Under the pieces are notes generated by a model. It was not told where the DNA came from. It ran no database searches and saw only the letters and a program-made list of their open reading frames with translations. Shown here piece by piece: positions 1 through 11,794 of a stretch of 64,000 nt of DNA. The position numbers and the translations under genes are program-made. Position 1 is the stretch's first letter, and each line of letters begins with the position of its first letter. This DNA is from Ecdyonurus torrentis (taxonomy: Eukaryota > Arthropoda > Insecta > Ephemeroptera > Heptageniidae), in contig OX439136.1 of NCBI GenBank assembly GCA_949318235.1, positions 5,698,758 through 5,762,757 of the forward strand. Reading direction: 5' to 3'.

Positions 1-466
1 TTGAGTCGTTTCATTCCATGCATAACATACATTATACATATTTTTATCTTTATTGCTGCATCGTATAGAAATTATATACGTTATACATTACGCTATCCCT
101 CAAAGGGTAAATCAGCTATAGGTGTAACGTGGGTGCTTGTGCACTTCTTGACTACATTCTGTCAGGGTCCTCTTGAATTCAACCATAGTATTATAAATAC
201 ATATTTATACTATAATTATGGTAAAACATACAGTAAAAAAAGAAGAAAAAAAAAGTTATGTCAATGCAGTATAAAAGTATACGTTTATTATAAAAAAGAA
301 AATTAGACGTTTTTTCTTTAGAACCATTATAAGCAGTTATACAAAAAATGTTAATTTTTGTTATATTTATCAACAATAATCAAATGAATGGAAACAAATA
401 ATGTTTCCAGTAAGAAAAGGTTTCACGTAAAAAAAAAAAAAAAAACCCTCAAAAGATTCGAAGTTG

Positions 467-740
467 TTTCTTTTCTTTTCTTTTCTTTTCTTTTCTTTTC
501 TTTTCTTTTCTTTTCTTTTCTTTTCTTTTCTTTTCTTTTCTTTTCTTTTCTTTTCTTTTCTTTTCTTTTCTTTTCTTTTCTTTTCTTTTCTTTTCTTTTC
601 TTTTCTTTTCTTTTCTTTTCTTTTCTTTTCTTTTCTTTTCTTTTCTTTTCTTTTCTTTTCTTTTCTTTTCTTTTCTTTTCTTTTCTTTTCTTTTCTTTTC
701 TTTTCTTTTCTTTTCTTTTCTTTTCTTTTCTTTTCTTTTC
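467..740. repeat. (TTTTC)n pentanucleotide microsatellite
   Basis: About 55 nearly perfect TTTTC units, interrupted only near the 3' end. The + strand is pure pyrimidine and the - strand pure purine. Because 5-nt units shift the frame regularly, both strands give long spurious reading frames (FSFLF and KRKEK repeats), which are not genes. Confidence 0.98.
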
Positions 741-1546
741 TCTTCTTTTTTTTTTAACATTAAGAATCTTTTTATTTAATAATTGCAGTATCTTTCATGA
801 CCCTGTCTTGATCTTATTTTTTTCTTCTTTAATTGACACACATGCAAGGTCATGTAAGGTTAAAAGTTACATTTTTTTTAATCAATTATACATATTATTA
901 CTGCCCAATATCATTCAACACTCTTCGCAAATTAATTAGATTATATGCTTGTATAAAACTATAAGATAATTATGAATGAATATTTTCATTGATATAATAT
1001 ACAGATGTCAAAGTTAGCATATGTTAATAATATAAAATGCAACAGACTTTATATATATAGCATAATCGATTTAATTTTAATGTATCGATTATTTTAATCA
1101 AAATTTATGTGTTTTGCATTTTTAATGAGTTACATACATAGTGCTGGGAGGTCTAGTTATATTATAATATTTTAAATTAATGTCATTTTGAAATTATAAT
1201 TTATTTTATTTTTATAATTATTGTTTCATTAATAATATAAATATATACGGATATATTATGGATAGATGGTATTATTTTAAAAAAATTAAAGGAAAATTAA
1301 TAATAAAAAAACATCATTTTTATTATTACAAACGACAGTAGAATTTGAATTATAAATGGGAAATTAGATAACTTTTTGAACAATTTTATGGTACCCGATT
1401 TTCCCAATGGTATATATATTTGCGATAAAAATGTATAATTACTATATTTCTTGGGGAATTTTTTTTTTAAAAATAACTTTCAAAAACAAAACAAAAAAAA
1501 TCGTGATTTGAGTTTGTATTTTTTTTTTACATAAATGCATTTATAT

Positions 1547-1648
<102 letters not shown>

Positions 1649-1794
1649 TCTTGCCCCTTTGAATCTGTATTGAAAATTAAACTTTCAGATTATTATACAT
1701 GCCAATATTGCTTGTATTTATATTTATTGTTGCTATGCAAATTTACCCTTTTCTCTGCTACTGTTAATAATAATTATTATTAAATTCAGAAATA

Positions 1795-1902
<108 letters not shown>

Positions 1903-2192
1903 AAAATAGCGTGTCTAACGCATGATAATATATAAATTAATACAAATCATTACTCATAGTCTCCTTGTTTTATACTTATAAAATTTAGTATCATCTTACA
2001 TTATATAGCTCATATAATATATAAAAATATAAGACAAAATAAATCGATACATTAAAAAATATCGATAAGGTTTAAGACGATGTTATATTTTATAAAATTT
2101 TAAACATATAGAACAACACTTGGTTTGACACATTGCTTGTTTTTTTAACTTCACTGATGCTCACACACAGAAAGACAGAAGCCTAAGCGTCA

Positions 2193-2316
<124 letters not shown>

Positions 2317-2811
2317 CACATTCAGATGAGCTCAAAACCTCTGTTATACAGTAGATTAACACTTGACTTTGTCATTAAAAACATTTGCACTCAAATTATA
2401 ATAATTAATGCGGTTTACCATTATATATTAAAAAAATAGATAAGTATTCCCTTCACTTTTATTTTATGTTTGAATAATTACATATATTTAAACTTGTTTT
2501 CTTGATTTAATAATGTATAATTTGATATAATAAGTATGTTAATTTTTTTTGTGCTTCATTTTTTTTATTCATATTTAATTGTTATTCTAGACTTCTTTTT
2601 TTTTTTTTTCAAATGAATGATGGTTGTTTCCGCATGTGTTAATTCATACAAGGAAAGTATATTATAGAGAGTATAAAAAAATAATTGTTTTCTCAACCAA
2701 GCTGTTCCGAAAAGTTACTTTGGACTGCTAAAGAAAGTAAATCTAAATATGCACTGTGAGGTGACTCTATTACAGTCTTTTTAATAAAAAAAAAATAAAT
2801 TTTTATATTGG

Positions 2812-3065
2812 CATATCGATGTTGTTGCTAAAAATATGTGTATCTCGTTTTTTTGTCACGTGAAGCAAAATGTGTATCTTGTTCAAAATGTGTATTTCGT
2901 TATTTGTCACGCGTAGCAGAATGTGTATCTCGTTATCTGCCATGACGCGAAGCAATATGTGTAAGTCGAGCACCAGCTCCATTACGTTCGGAAACGACTT
3001 ACACATTTTGCTTAGCATGACAAAAAACGAGATAGACATATTGTTCGCATCAACATCGATATATG
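2812..3065. mobile_element. Small inverted-repeat element built of tandem sub-units
   Basis: The left end CATATCGATGTTGTTGC is matched in inverted orientation by the right end (...GCATCAACATCGATATATG). Inside are about four imperfect ~45-bp units around ATGTGTATCTCGTTA followed by a GTCACGYGWAGCA-like motif. The last unit near 2990-3050 is inverted relative to the others. It looks like a non-autonomous foldback/MITE-type element. No clear target-site duplication was seen. Short reading frames on both strands follow the repeats and are not genes. Confidence 0.6.
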
Positions 3066-3986
3066 AAAATAAGACGTTACCTCATACTTTTCAATTTTTT
3101 AAACTCCAGTTTAGGTGGCTAGAGATGGGTTATAAAGAGACATGAAATGTAGATCTCATGATTGATTCATCAGTTAGAAGCTTCTTTATAAATTTATTTA
3201 ACATTCTTATTCCTGTATTTTTGTAGAAGTCAAGCCTCGAGTAAAAAAAAAAAAAAAGCACATTAGTATAAAATTATAAAATTATCTCATACTCTTACTT
3301 GAAAAGACATGATAGTTTGAGTAATAAATTAGTTGAGAAAAAAGTTTTAAATTAGAAAAACTTTACATTTAAGGAAACAGATACGGATATGAGAAAATTT
3401 GACATTTTATATAAATATATTATGTCAAAAAACTTATATAATATAATACTAAAAAGATTTTCATCACTTCTTTTTATTATTTTATTTTATATATGAGAGT
3501 AGAAAAAAAAAGTTGTAAAAAAAAAAAGTATTAAAGATGTTAATATTCGTCTCTCTTTAACACCTGTAAAGTTATTAGGTAAAGTAATAATAATAATGAA
3601 AAGCTACATTACCTTGTGGAAAATGAATCTTTTTTTGGTGGTGAAGGCTTTTAGGAACATTATAATAAAACTTTCCCTTCTCTCTCTCTATCTCTCTCTC
3701 TCTCCTACTCTTTCACTCATTCTTTGCTTTGCATAATGTAAAATTAAACAAGTCTAAAATCAAATTATATACAATATTATGTATTAAAAATATAACCACA
3801 TTATAATAAATATATATATAATTACATTAATATAATTATAAAATAAATTTTATATTAAATTATTATTAAAATCAAAATTTTAGTCTTACCTTTTAGTTTA
3901 ATTTCTCTTGGATTTCATTTTCATGAGTTTTGTGTGTGCTGTTTTAGTTTTGATATTAAATCTTTAGTCCTGAAGGAGGTATTACG

Positions 3987-3988
<2 letters not shown>

Positions 3989-4045
<57 letters not shown>
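3989..4045. repeat. (TC)n microsatellite
   Basis: About 28 uninterrupted TC units. Confidence 0.97.
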
Positions 4046-4048
<3 letters not shown>

Positions 4049-4431
4049 ACACGCCCATTTTAATCTAAATCCTTCTCATGGCACCTGATTATAATTTGAC
4101 TTGTGATACATTTTCACTGCCTGCTTTTATATACATTACTTATTATTATTGCATTAATTTGCAAAATGACAATTTCTCTTATTTAAAATTAAATGTTTTA
4201 TTTTTATTTTATTTTTTTATTTGCTTTGATATAATATTACACAATTTTTACACCACAATTTTTATAGTCTTTATTTTTTTATATATATATTTATTTCATT
4301 CATTATATTCACGTATTCCGTATTTATATCCAAATTAACATATAAATTAAACACTCAAAATATTTGTCAAATTTTTATTGTCAATTTCTTGAGGTAATGG
4401 CCATTTAACTTAAAAAACGCAAAACACGTAG

Positions 4432-4432
4432 G

Positions 4433-4460
<28 letters not shown>
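4432..4460. repeat. Oligo(A) tract
   Basis: About 29 consecutive A residues, not attached to a recognisable retroposon body. Confidence 0.9.
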
Positions 4461-4465
<5 letters not shown>

Positions 4466-4550
4466 TGACATTTATGAAAATATTTTACAAAATCTGAGAT
4501 GTAATTTCTTATTCCAGTGATTCGATGCATCGTATGTTGCAATTATAATA

Positions 4551-4951
4551 TGTGAGCTGGTTCAGCCGAGTGGTGAAGGCAGCTGACTCGTAACTCCGTA
4601 CTCCTCACCAAGTATAGGTTCGAGCCACTGCTGGGTGCGTACGTGAAGTGTGAGAGCACAACACGTTGCACGATGCATGTTTACGTTTACATGCATTCCA
4701 TGACGACGCACAGCATTCGGGAGGTGCATGATCGATGTGATTGCACCGACCAGCCTGCCGAGACGTTTCCACGTTTTCTCTAGGCTGTCATGGAGAATGC
4801 CGGGCTGTGTACTTGGCCGTGACCGGCCCGTGTGTGCTTTTCCATTAATTGGAAAATCCTTACCTGTCGATAAGACAATGTCTTGACTGGGACTGGGATT
4901 GGTGTAGCAGGATAACACAATATGGCAAGCAAAAAAAAAAAAAAAAAAAAA
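4551..4951 (+). mobile_element. tRNA-derived SINE, copy 1
   Basis: A ~380-bp GC-richer body ends in about 21 A at 4931-4951, the usual architecture of a tRNA-derived SINE. The head (4551-4640) has an A-box-like GGTTCAGCCGAGTGGTGAAG followed by a B-box-like GGTTCGAGCC. The spacing and the CCGAGTGG motif resemble a type II (Leu/Ser-like) tRNA with a long variable arm. The body has no coding capacity. A second near full-length copy lies at 20179-20590 in the opposite orientation, with the same head, body and A-rich end. A reading frame on the opposite strand is incidental. I cannot name the family without a repeat-library search. The target-site duplication is not clear. Confidence 0.85.
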
Positions 4952-5878
4952 GTTTTGTAACAGCAATTAAAAGTTTGATTTATTTTTGCTGACATGTATA
5001 AATATTACATTAATAATATTCAGGTATACCTATATTATCATGGCTGTAGCTTATTTTATATAAGCTAAAATAGTATAATATACTATAGCTAGGAAAATTA
5101 CATTTAAAAAGAATATCAGATAAAAAAAAATCTACATAAAGAAAGTTACGTAAACTCTGCATTGCACAAAGTATATAAATCTCGTATTAAAACTATTTCG
5201 TATTTATAATAAATTATGTTAAAAAAAATGCATATTTATAAACTGCATAATAATAATGACATATAATAACAAAAACAACAAACTTCAAAAGATTTTTATT
5301 TCCCATTTACATTTATGCAACAACTTGTAATTTGATTAATGTATGATATAAAATTGCATGATATTGTATTCTTTATAAAGAAATTCTTCTTTATAAGTAC
5401 TTTATTGCATTTCTTATATTACATTTTATCTTGATTATAATGGCGGCAAATTTAAAACAAAGTTTGCCCTAATTTTATTATTATATAAGAGCTTCTATAG
5501 AGTGTGATTTTTCAAAATGATATAAAATTATACAAGAAAAAAGTAGTCCATATTTAATATCAGTAATCAACACTTATGTTCTCTGTGTTCATGTTTTTCT
5601 AATGTAATTTGAATAAAGATATACGTAATAGATTATTATCTTGCCTTTAGAAATATTTTACATATTTTCTTCCTTTTTCTATATGTATTATATGTAAAAT
5701 TACAATGTTGTATTTTATTCTTGCTTTATTACTTATAAAATTTTAAGAATTAAATTCCGCAATGCTTTTACTGTGGGCGTATAAAAATGGATTAAATTAT
5801 TAAGAATTTTTCTTACATTTAATATTTGCATTTTTTTTTTTTAAGCCAAGGAAATTAAAGAAAGAGTGCGTGAGTTAG

Positions 5879-5880
<2 letters not shown>

Positions 5881-5936
<56 letters not shown>
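5881..5936. repeat. (GA)n microsatellite
   Basis: About 28 GA units. Confidence 0.97.
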
Positions 5937-5938
<2 letters not shown>

Positions 5939-6046
5939 AGATCAATGTGCAATTTTTAAACAATGAATTTTTATGTTCAAAAATATCAAAATTGTTTAAA
6001 TTTTTGTGATAATTTGATAATTTCAATTTAACTTTCTCCAAAATTG

Positions 6047-6078
<32 letters not shown>
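6047..6078. repeat. Oligo(A) tract
   Basis: About 32 consecutive A residues. Confidence 0.9.
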
Positions 6079-6083
<5 letters not shown>

Positions 6084-6557
6084 TATAGTGAAATTTGTGT
6101 AAATTTTCAAGATATTCATTTTCATTGTATTCTCAAAATATATTTTTCCATTCATTAAACGTGTTAAAATTTCAATGTAGAGAAATGCACAAGAAAGTTT
6201 AAGTAATTTTTATCGTGGTCGAGAGTGTACGGTTATCGCAATAAAAAATGAAGTTCTTTTGGCATATATGGGAATAACATGTATTTAGATAGAATTTTGC
6301 GTCAAATGAAATCTCCATCTGATTGCATTGAATGGCCATAAGCCAATACAATTTAATTTTTATTGCAATGACTGTACGGTACGGTTTTATTTCAAAACCA
6401 CATGAAAGTATGATAAACATGATGATATTAGCATAAATGAGCTTATTTATATAATTTCAAGACAATTCAAGATAATTGAAATATCCTTTTTTTTAGTAAG
6501 AAAAAAAAATTATATACATTAGGGGAAAAACATGATTCTCAAGGTCCTTTACATTTA

Positions 6558-6559
<2 letters not shown>

Positions 6560-6588
<29 letters not shown>
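6560..6588. repeat. Oligo(A) tract
   Basis: About 29 consecutive A residues. Confidence 0.9.
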
Positions 6589-6590
<2 letters not shown>

Positions 6591-7389
6591 TTTCTTCTTT
6601 TCTTTTGGTTGCAGTATAGCAAACAATAGAAATAATGCATTAGAGTGCAACAACAAAAGTTGAACCCCCACATAAAAAGTACAGTCAAAGTAATGGATGT
6701 AATATAGTCTTGACAAAATGGCTTGATATATACGTATATAAAAAATTGTTCAGTTTCCCCTTCTTTGTCTCAAACTTGCACTTGGAATTAACCCTGAACA
6801 AACGTGGAGCATAAAGTGACTTCTTGACATTACGTGTAACTAACTCAAATTTCTAACATTGAAATGAATCTGAAACCCTTCATAATACTTTGTCATGCTA
6901 CTTTTTTTTTCTTCATGTGTATAAGGTTTCACTGTATAAAAGTTTTCTGCTATTATATTAGCGCCCTTTGCCCTCTTTATTATTATTTTTAAGGTAGAAT
7001 ATATGAAAGAGCATTTTATTGTTGTTTTTTATTATTAATTATTTTATAATTATTGTAAAACTAAATTTCTGAAATTAAATGTAAGTTTTTATTTTATTTT
7101 TTCATTGACCACTGTACTTAGCAGTTGAAATCATTGACTATATAAAGCTTAATTTTATGCTTCGACGTCGTATGTGAATAGAAACTAAAACTGACTTATA
7201 AAATAATGCAGTTTTGGTCAATTTTCAAAAGCTTGAATAAGTGTATTCTATATTATATTGCAAGTTTTTGCAAATAAATTAAAATTAGCTATGGAAACCA
7301 TAAAGAAAAAGAATAAAATTTTTAAAAACAGATTTACATCACTGCTATTATAGAAAACTAAAAACTACGTTTTTCCAGAATGTTGCAAC

Positions 7390-7419
7390 ATTACCCATGG
7401 GCCCATGCCCATGGGTAAT
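7390..7419. repeat. Perfect 13-bp-stem hairpin
   Basis: ATTACCCATGGGC and its exact reverse complement are separated by 4 nt (CCAT). It is strikingly GC-rich for this neighbourhood. No flanking T-run or gene suggests a terminator. It may be the core of a decayed palindromic element. Confidence 0.7.
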
Positions 7420-7822
7420 ATAATTACTGAAATATGGTGACAGTGCCCAACATCATGCTTATACCTACAGTCTCGAGTTTCTATAGGAATATTGGGTGAT
7501 ATAGATCGACTTTTTTAAACATTTACCCAAAATGTCGTACTGTAGTTGTATTGTACCACAGCGAAATCAAAAAATTTCACAACTATAGACTGAAATGCAT
7601 TACTAAAAAATTGAAAGTTATTCATTTCATTTCGGTACCAATAATAGATTAATCGTTTTACAAAGGACCTTTAAGCATCCATAGCTTCTCGGGACTAAAT
7701 CTTATGCAAAATGAAAAAGTGAGAATCTTATTAAAATATAAATTTAAAGCTTTGTTTTCTTTAAAAATAATTTATATTATAACATATTTCTTTTCTTTTA
7801 TATCTTTTTTTTTCTTTAATAA

Positions 7823-7823
<1 letters not shown>

Positions 7824-7853
<30 letters not shown>
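7824..7853. repeat. Oligo(T) tract
   Basis: About 30 T residues, giving a run of Phe in the local reading frame, which is not a gene. Confidence 0.9.
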
Positions 7854-8164
7854 GTAGAAGTCAGTACAAAAATAAATACCTTTCAAGTAAATATAAGTGC
7901 AATGCATAATGTAGACTGCATTTTTTACTGCATAGTGTAAAAATTAATCATCACTCATACTTACAAACTAAAAGACAATATACTTTTATCTCTCTTTATA
8001 AAGAAATGATGAAACATAATCTGAAAGATATTAAAAACCTTATACGATATGCTTTATTATATCAAAAGTTTTATATATTATTCTCGACGAGATATATACT
8101 GGAATTTGTATATGTTTTGTCCGTGATGTTGTTAAGAATTAGATGAGTCATTAAGCGAGCAGTA

Positions 8165-8198
8165 TTATATATATATATATATATATAATATATATATA

Positions 8199-8262
<64 letters not shown>
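8165..8262. repeat. (TA)n microsatellite with slips
   Basis: Three adjoining TA blocks separated by AA and TTTT interruptions. Confidence 0.95.
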
Positions 8263-8446
8263 CAAAGCGAGCCTTGGACTAATGACATTGTTCACTTTTA
8301 AACAATGTGAATTACATGTACGACATTATTTTCTTGTCCACAGTAATTATAATACTTACTAAAGACACGGTGAAAAATATCTTAATGTTATATAATAACA
8401 TAATTTAAATATTACTTCAATTACGTTCAATAATTTACAAAAAAAA

Positions 8447-8450
<4 letters not shown>

Positions 8451-8503
<53 letters not shown>
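8451..8503. repeat. Long oligo(T) tract
   Basis: About 53 consecutive T. It is preceded by a run of A and a single C, so the junction is locally self-complementary. Confidence 0.93.
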
Positions 8504-8509
<6 letters not shown>

Positions 8510-8743
8510 GATGCAATGAGAATACTATAATATATAACTTATAATGTAGCATAGATGTTTGGGTAAAGCTGATATCCGTACATTCATTGTTTATTTACAT
8601 CAAATTCTAATTCAAAGTGCGTTTTCCTAGTATATATAATCTTACATTATTATATTTATTTATACAATTTGAATTAAAAAATGTGAAATTTTATATAATA
8701 GAGAGTATAATATTATTCTCTTTTAGAGATAAAACAATTAATT

Positions 8744-9236
8744 TCATTCATTGATTCATTGATTCATTGATTCATTGATTCATTCATTCATTCATTCATT
8801 CATTCATTCATTCATTCATTCATTCATTCATTCATTCATTCATTCATTCATTCATTCATTCATTCATTCATTCATTCATTCATTCATTCATTCATTCATT
8901 CATTCATTCATTCATTCATTCATTCATTCATTCATTCATTCATTCATTCATTCATTCATTCATTCATTCATTCATTCATTCATTCATTCATTCATTCATT
9001 CATTCATTCATTCATTCATTCATTCATTCATTCATTCATTCATTCATTCATTCATTCATTCATTCATTCATTCATTCATTCATTCATTCATTCATTCATT
9101 CATTCATTCATTCATTCATTCATTCATTCATTCATTCATTCATTCATTCATTCATTCATTCATTCATTCATTCATTCATTCATTCATTCATTCATTCATT
9201 CATTCATTCATCCATTCATCCATTCATTCATTCATT
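8744..9236. repeat. (CATT)n tetranucleotide array, ~490 bp
   Basis: More than 110 CATT units. The 5' edge (8744-8783) is made of ATTGATTC-type variants and the 3' edge has a few CATC variants, the usual diverged margins of an expanding array. As the unit is 4 nt and stop-free, the frame reads as an open Ile-His-Ser-Phe repeat of over 150 codons. This is a property of the repeat and not evidence of a protein. A shorter array of the same unit lies at 58056-58190. Confidence 0.98.
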
Positions 9237-9835
9237 ATTTTAAATAGAGAATGTAATATGCAATGCAATCAAATTATTTACACATAGCATATAGCACCAT
9301 GTAAACATGACTTTAGCGTTGTACGTTGTATCAAAAACTACACATTATAATGCTAATGCGTGTCCTGAAGTGACCTTTGTATAAGTGTTGGTCAATCTCA
9401 ACCGAGCTTTTATTTTTCTTAGTGTAATTACTTTGTCTTAAAAACAAAAAATATATTTTTTAAGCATGTGGTCATATACTTATACAGAACATTAAAAGTG
9501 GTATATATGTATAAAGTACTATATTATTATTTTTAATTAAAATAAAGTCTGTATATTTGTAATTAAAAATATAAAAAGTATATGTATATTACACATACAC
9601 ACAAAAACTTACTTCAATTACGTATACACACGTATGATATGTGGTTTTTCTATATTTGGACAAGAATAAAAAAAAAATTTCAAAAAAGTTAAAAGGTCAT
9701 TTTTTGTTTAAATTCTGCTGTCGGCATTGATGTTTTTAATTTTTTATTATTTTTTTATTATATACTTAATTGTTATTGTTGTCTTTTGTTCTTTTCAAAG
9801 TAAACAATTCATTATATAAAAAAATAATTATCATT

Positions 9836-9857
9836 AAAAAAAAAAAAAAAAAAAAAA
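9836..9857. repeat. Oligo(A) tract
   Basis: About 22 A residues. Confidence 0.85.
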
Positions 9858-10131
9858 TCTTGAGAGAGAAAATGTTTTTACAGTATATATCAATTTTAGA
9901 AAAGTGTACCAAAATTAATTAATATATAAAAAATGTGTTTTTCATTCTACAATATGAAATTTTCCTCCAGGAAATACAGAATTTTTACTGTTAATAAATA
10001 ATAATATATAAAGTAAAATTCAAGCAATATTTTACATATATATTTCTAAATATTTACAGTGGAAAATCATTAATAACATTTTAAATGTTGCAATAATTTT
10101 TCTAAACACGCCTCGTTTTCAATAACACTTC

Positions 10132-10135
<4 letters not shown>

Positions 10136-10162
<27 letters not shown>
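10136..10162. repeat. Oligo(A) tract
   Basis: About 27 A residues. Confidence 0.85.
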
Positions 10163-10166
<4 letters not shown>

Positions 10167-10510
10167 GTTCTATATTGTAATAATAATAAAACAGGACTGA
10201 AAAATAATTTTCAGTACACAAAAATAAACATTATTATTATTTATTTTAATATAAATTATTGACGCATGCATATCATATATATTGTACACAGCTCTCTATA
10301 TATATATACAAGTAGGAATACAGCAAGGGTCTCTAAGGAGTCCACTATACTATTTATTAATGTTTACGTTTATAGGCAATTAACATCCCTTGAGAATTAT
10401 CTTTGATGGTAATAGTAAATGTGTATATTGCGTGTGGCAATGTATTATATATTGTATACTCATATATTGTTTGTCATTTTGTTTTCAGATATATTATATA
10501 TCGCGTAACC

Positions 10511-10571
10511 ATGACAACGTACACGTGGAAAGTGTTACTTCTTCTAGCAACGTCGTTAGCCTACACTCAAG
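10511..10571 (+). CDS. First coding exon: signal peptide of an unidentified secreted or membrane protein
   Basis: The exon spans 10489-10571. A pyrimidine-rich acceptor (TTTGTCATTTTGTTTTCAG, ending 10488) is followed by 22 nt of 5' UTR and an ATG in good context (A at -3, aaccATGa). It encodes MTTYTWK-VLLLLATSLAYTQ: short polar start, Lys7, hydrophobic core at residues 8-13, and a small-residue region with Ser15/Ala17 fitting the -3/-1 signal-peptidase rule. It ends at a strong donor, CAAG|GTAAGATT, after the first base of codon 21 (phase 1). Phase-1 introns just after the signal peptide are typical of secreted and receptor proteins built from phase 1-1 modules. The local codons are richer in G/C than the flanks. 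The first (non-coding) exon is not seen. The rest of the protein lies beyond a very long intron, perhaps starting at 60469. Family unknown. Confidence 0.72.
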
Positions 10572-10605
10572 GTAAGATTATTTATATTTTACTTGTGTAT
10601 ATATA

Positions 10606-10606
10606 T

Positions 10607-10644
<38 letters not shown>
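10606..10644. repeat. (TA)n microsatellite
   Basis: About 19 TA units just inside the putative intron. Confidence 0.93.
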
Positions 10645-10647
<3 letters not shown>

Positions 10648-11143
10648 GGATGTTATTACGACTTATTTATAAGACAAGTTTGGCTTTTTTATTTAATTAA
10701 ATTTTATGAATCATGCATAAAATATGGAAATTTATCAACCAGTATTAAAATTACCTCTATTTTTAAACGAAAGTAGACAGTATTAAGTTTAAAAGGTTAT
10801 AAATATAAAAATTATAGACAATTTATAGGTTATTTGATTAATTATAATTTTATGGAATCACTAAAAAAAAAAAAAAAGACAAATAAATTATAAAAATAAC
10901 AATATTATACATTTAAAAAAAATGTGTAAATATTTTGTTAGTAATAATTGTTTGTGGGGAAATGTAGAAAAATTGTTTGGTATTTTGAAGAGGCTATTCA
11001 GTGTATAATATTGCAGTGCTTTAGTCAATAATGGTACAAGGAAAAAGAATAAGATCCCTAAATTCTTTTCCTTTAAAACTGCAATTCTGTTTAATATTAT
11101 GAAACTTGCATTGGGGCTGAAACTTTTAGAAAACGAGCTGTGC

Positions 11144-11446
11144 TATAGGGTCTATGCATTCATGTTAAAGTCATCGCCATGTTGGATAACTCAATAACAT
11201 GGGTGGCATAGGACATAACATCATTTTGACAGTTTAAAAACACTATGCAATAATTTTACGAGCATTGATGCTGTGAATATGATGAATTCGTATCTCAAGT
11301 ATGTGAGAAAAATAACAATTAAAAAAAATTAACCGATTTCCCAAAAAAGTTGGTTTAAATGAAGTTTGCCCTATGCTCAGCAATGTTATGCACTACTCCA
11401 GTATGGCCTCCAAGCGCAATAAAAATGACGTCATCCGCATACACTG
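11144..11446 (+). mobile_element. TATAGGGTG-family non-autonomous DNA element, copy A
   Basis: About 303 bp. The left end TATAGGGTCTATGCATTCATG and the right end (TGACGTCATCCGCATACACT) are imperfect terminal inverted repeats. The interior aligns along its length with copies at 25303, 39373, 43924 and 60892. Diagnostic blocks are GTTAAAGTCRWCGCCATGTT, AATAACATGGGTGGC, GAGCATTGATGCTGT and CCAGTATGGCCTCCAAGCGC. There is no coding capacity. TA next to the ends suggests a TA-targeting (Tc1/mariner-like) origin, which is inferred. Confidence 0.8.
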
Positions 11447-11763
11447 ATTCATTTATTAAACCAATAGAAAAACTTTAAATAAGGTATACGTTATTTTATT
11501 AATAAATTGAATAAGTAAGTGAACTGAGCTCCTGATGTTGTAATTTTATGACAAAATACTTAAATATTTGTGGTCCATTTACTAAACAATTATTATATAC
11601 ACTGACTGAAGGGCATAATAACTATTTTCCTCTCTCTATACTACATTTAAGCTCAGCAATTTTCCAAAACTAAAACTTTTACTATTCCTCCCCTCATTTA
11701 AAACAACAAAACCACAAAACCAATAATAGTGATCGATCATTTTGTACATATATACACAGAGAG

Positions 11764-11794
<31 letters not shown>

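Noticed and set aside
449..760. Long open frames on both strands (FSFLF and KRKEK repeats)
   Set aside because: They are translations of the (TTTTC)n microsatellite, which has no stops. No splice sites or coding composition.
4562..4995. Frames of 71-134 codons on the - strand, and those at 20128-20968
   Set aside because: They cover the SINE copies and read the antisense of the SINE body.
8775..9287. 170-codon frame of Ile-His-Ser-Phe repeats, and a similar frame at 58011-58208
   Set aside because: A (CATT)n array is stop-free in this frame. Two unrelated arrays giving the same peptide reflects the repeat unit, not a protein family.
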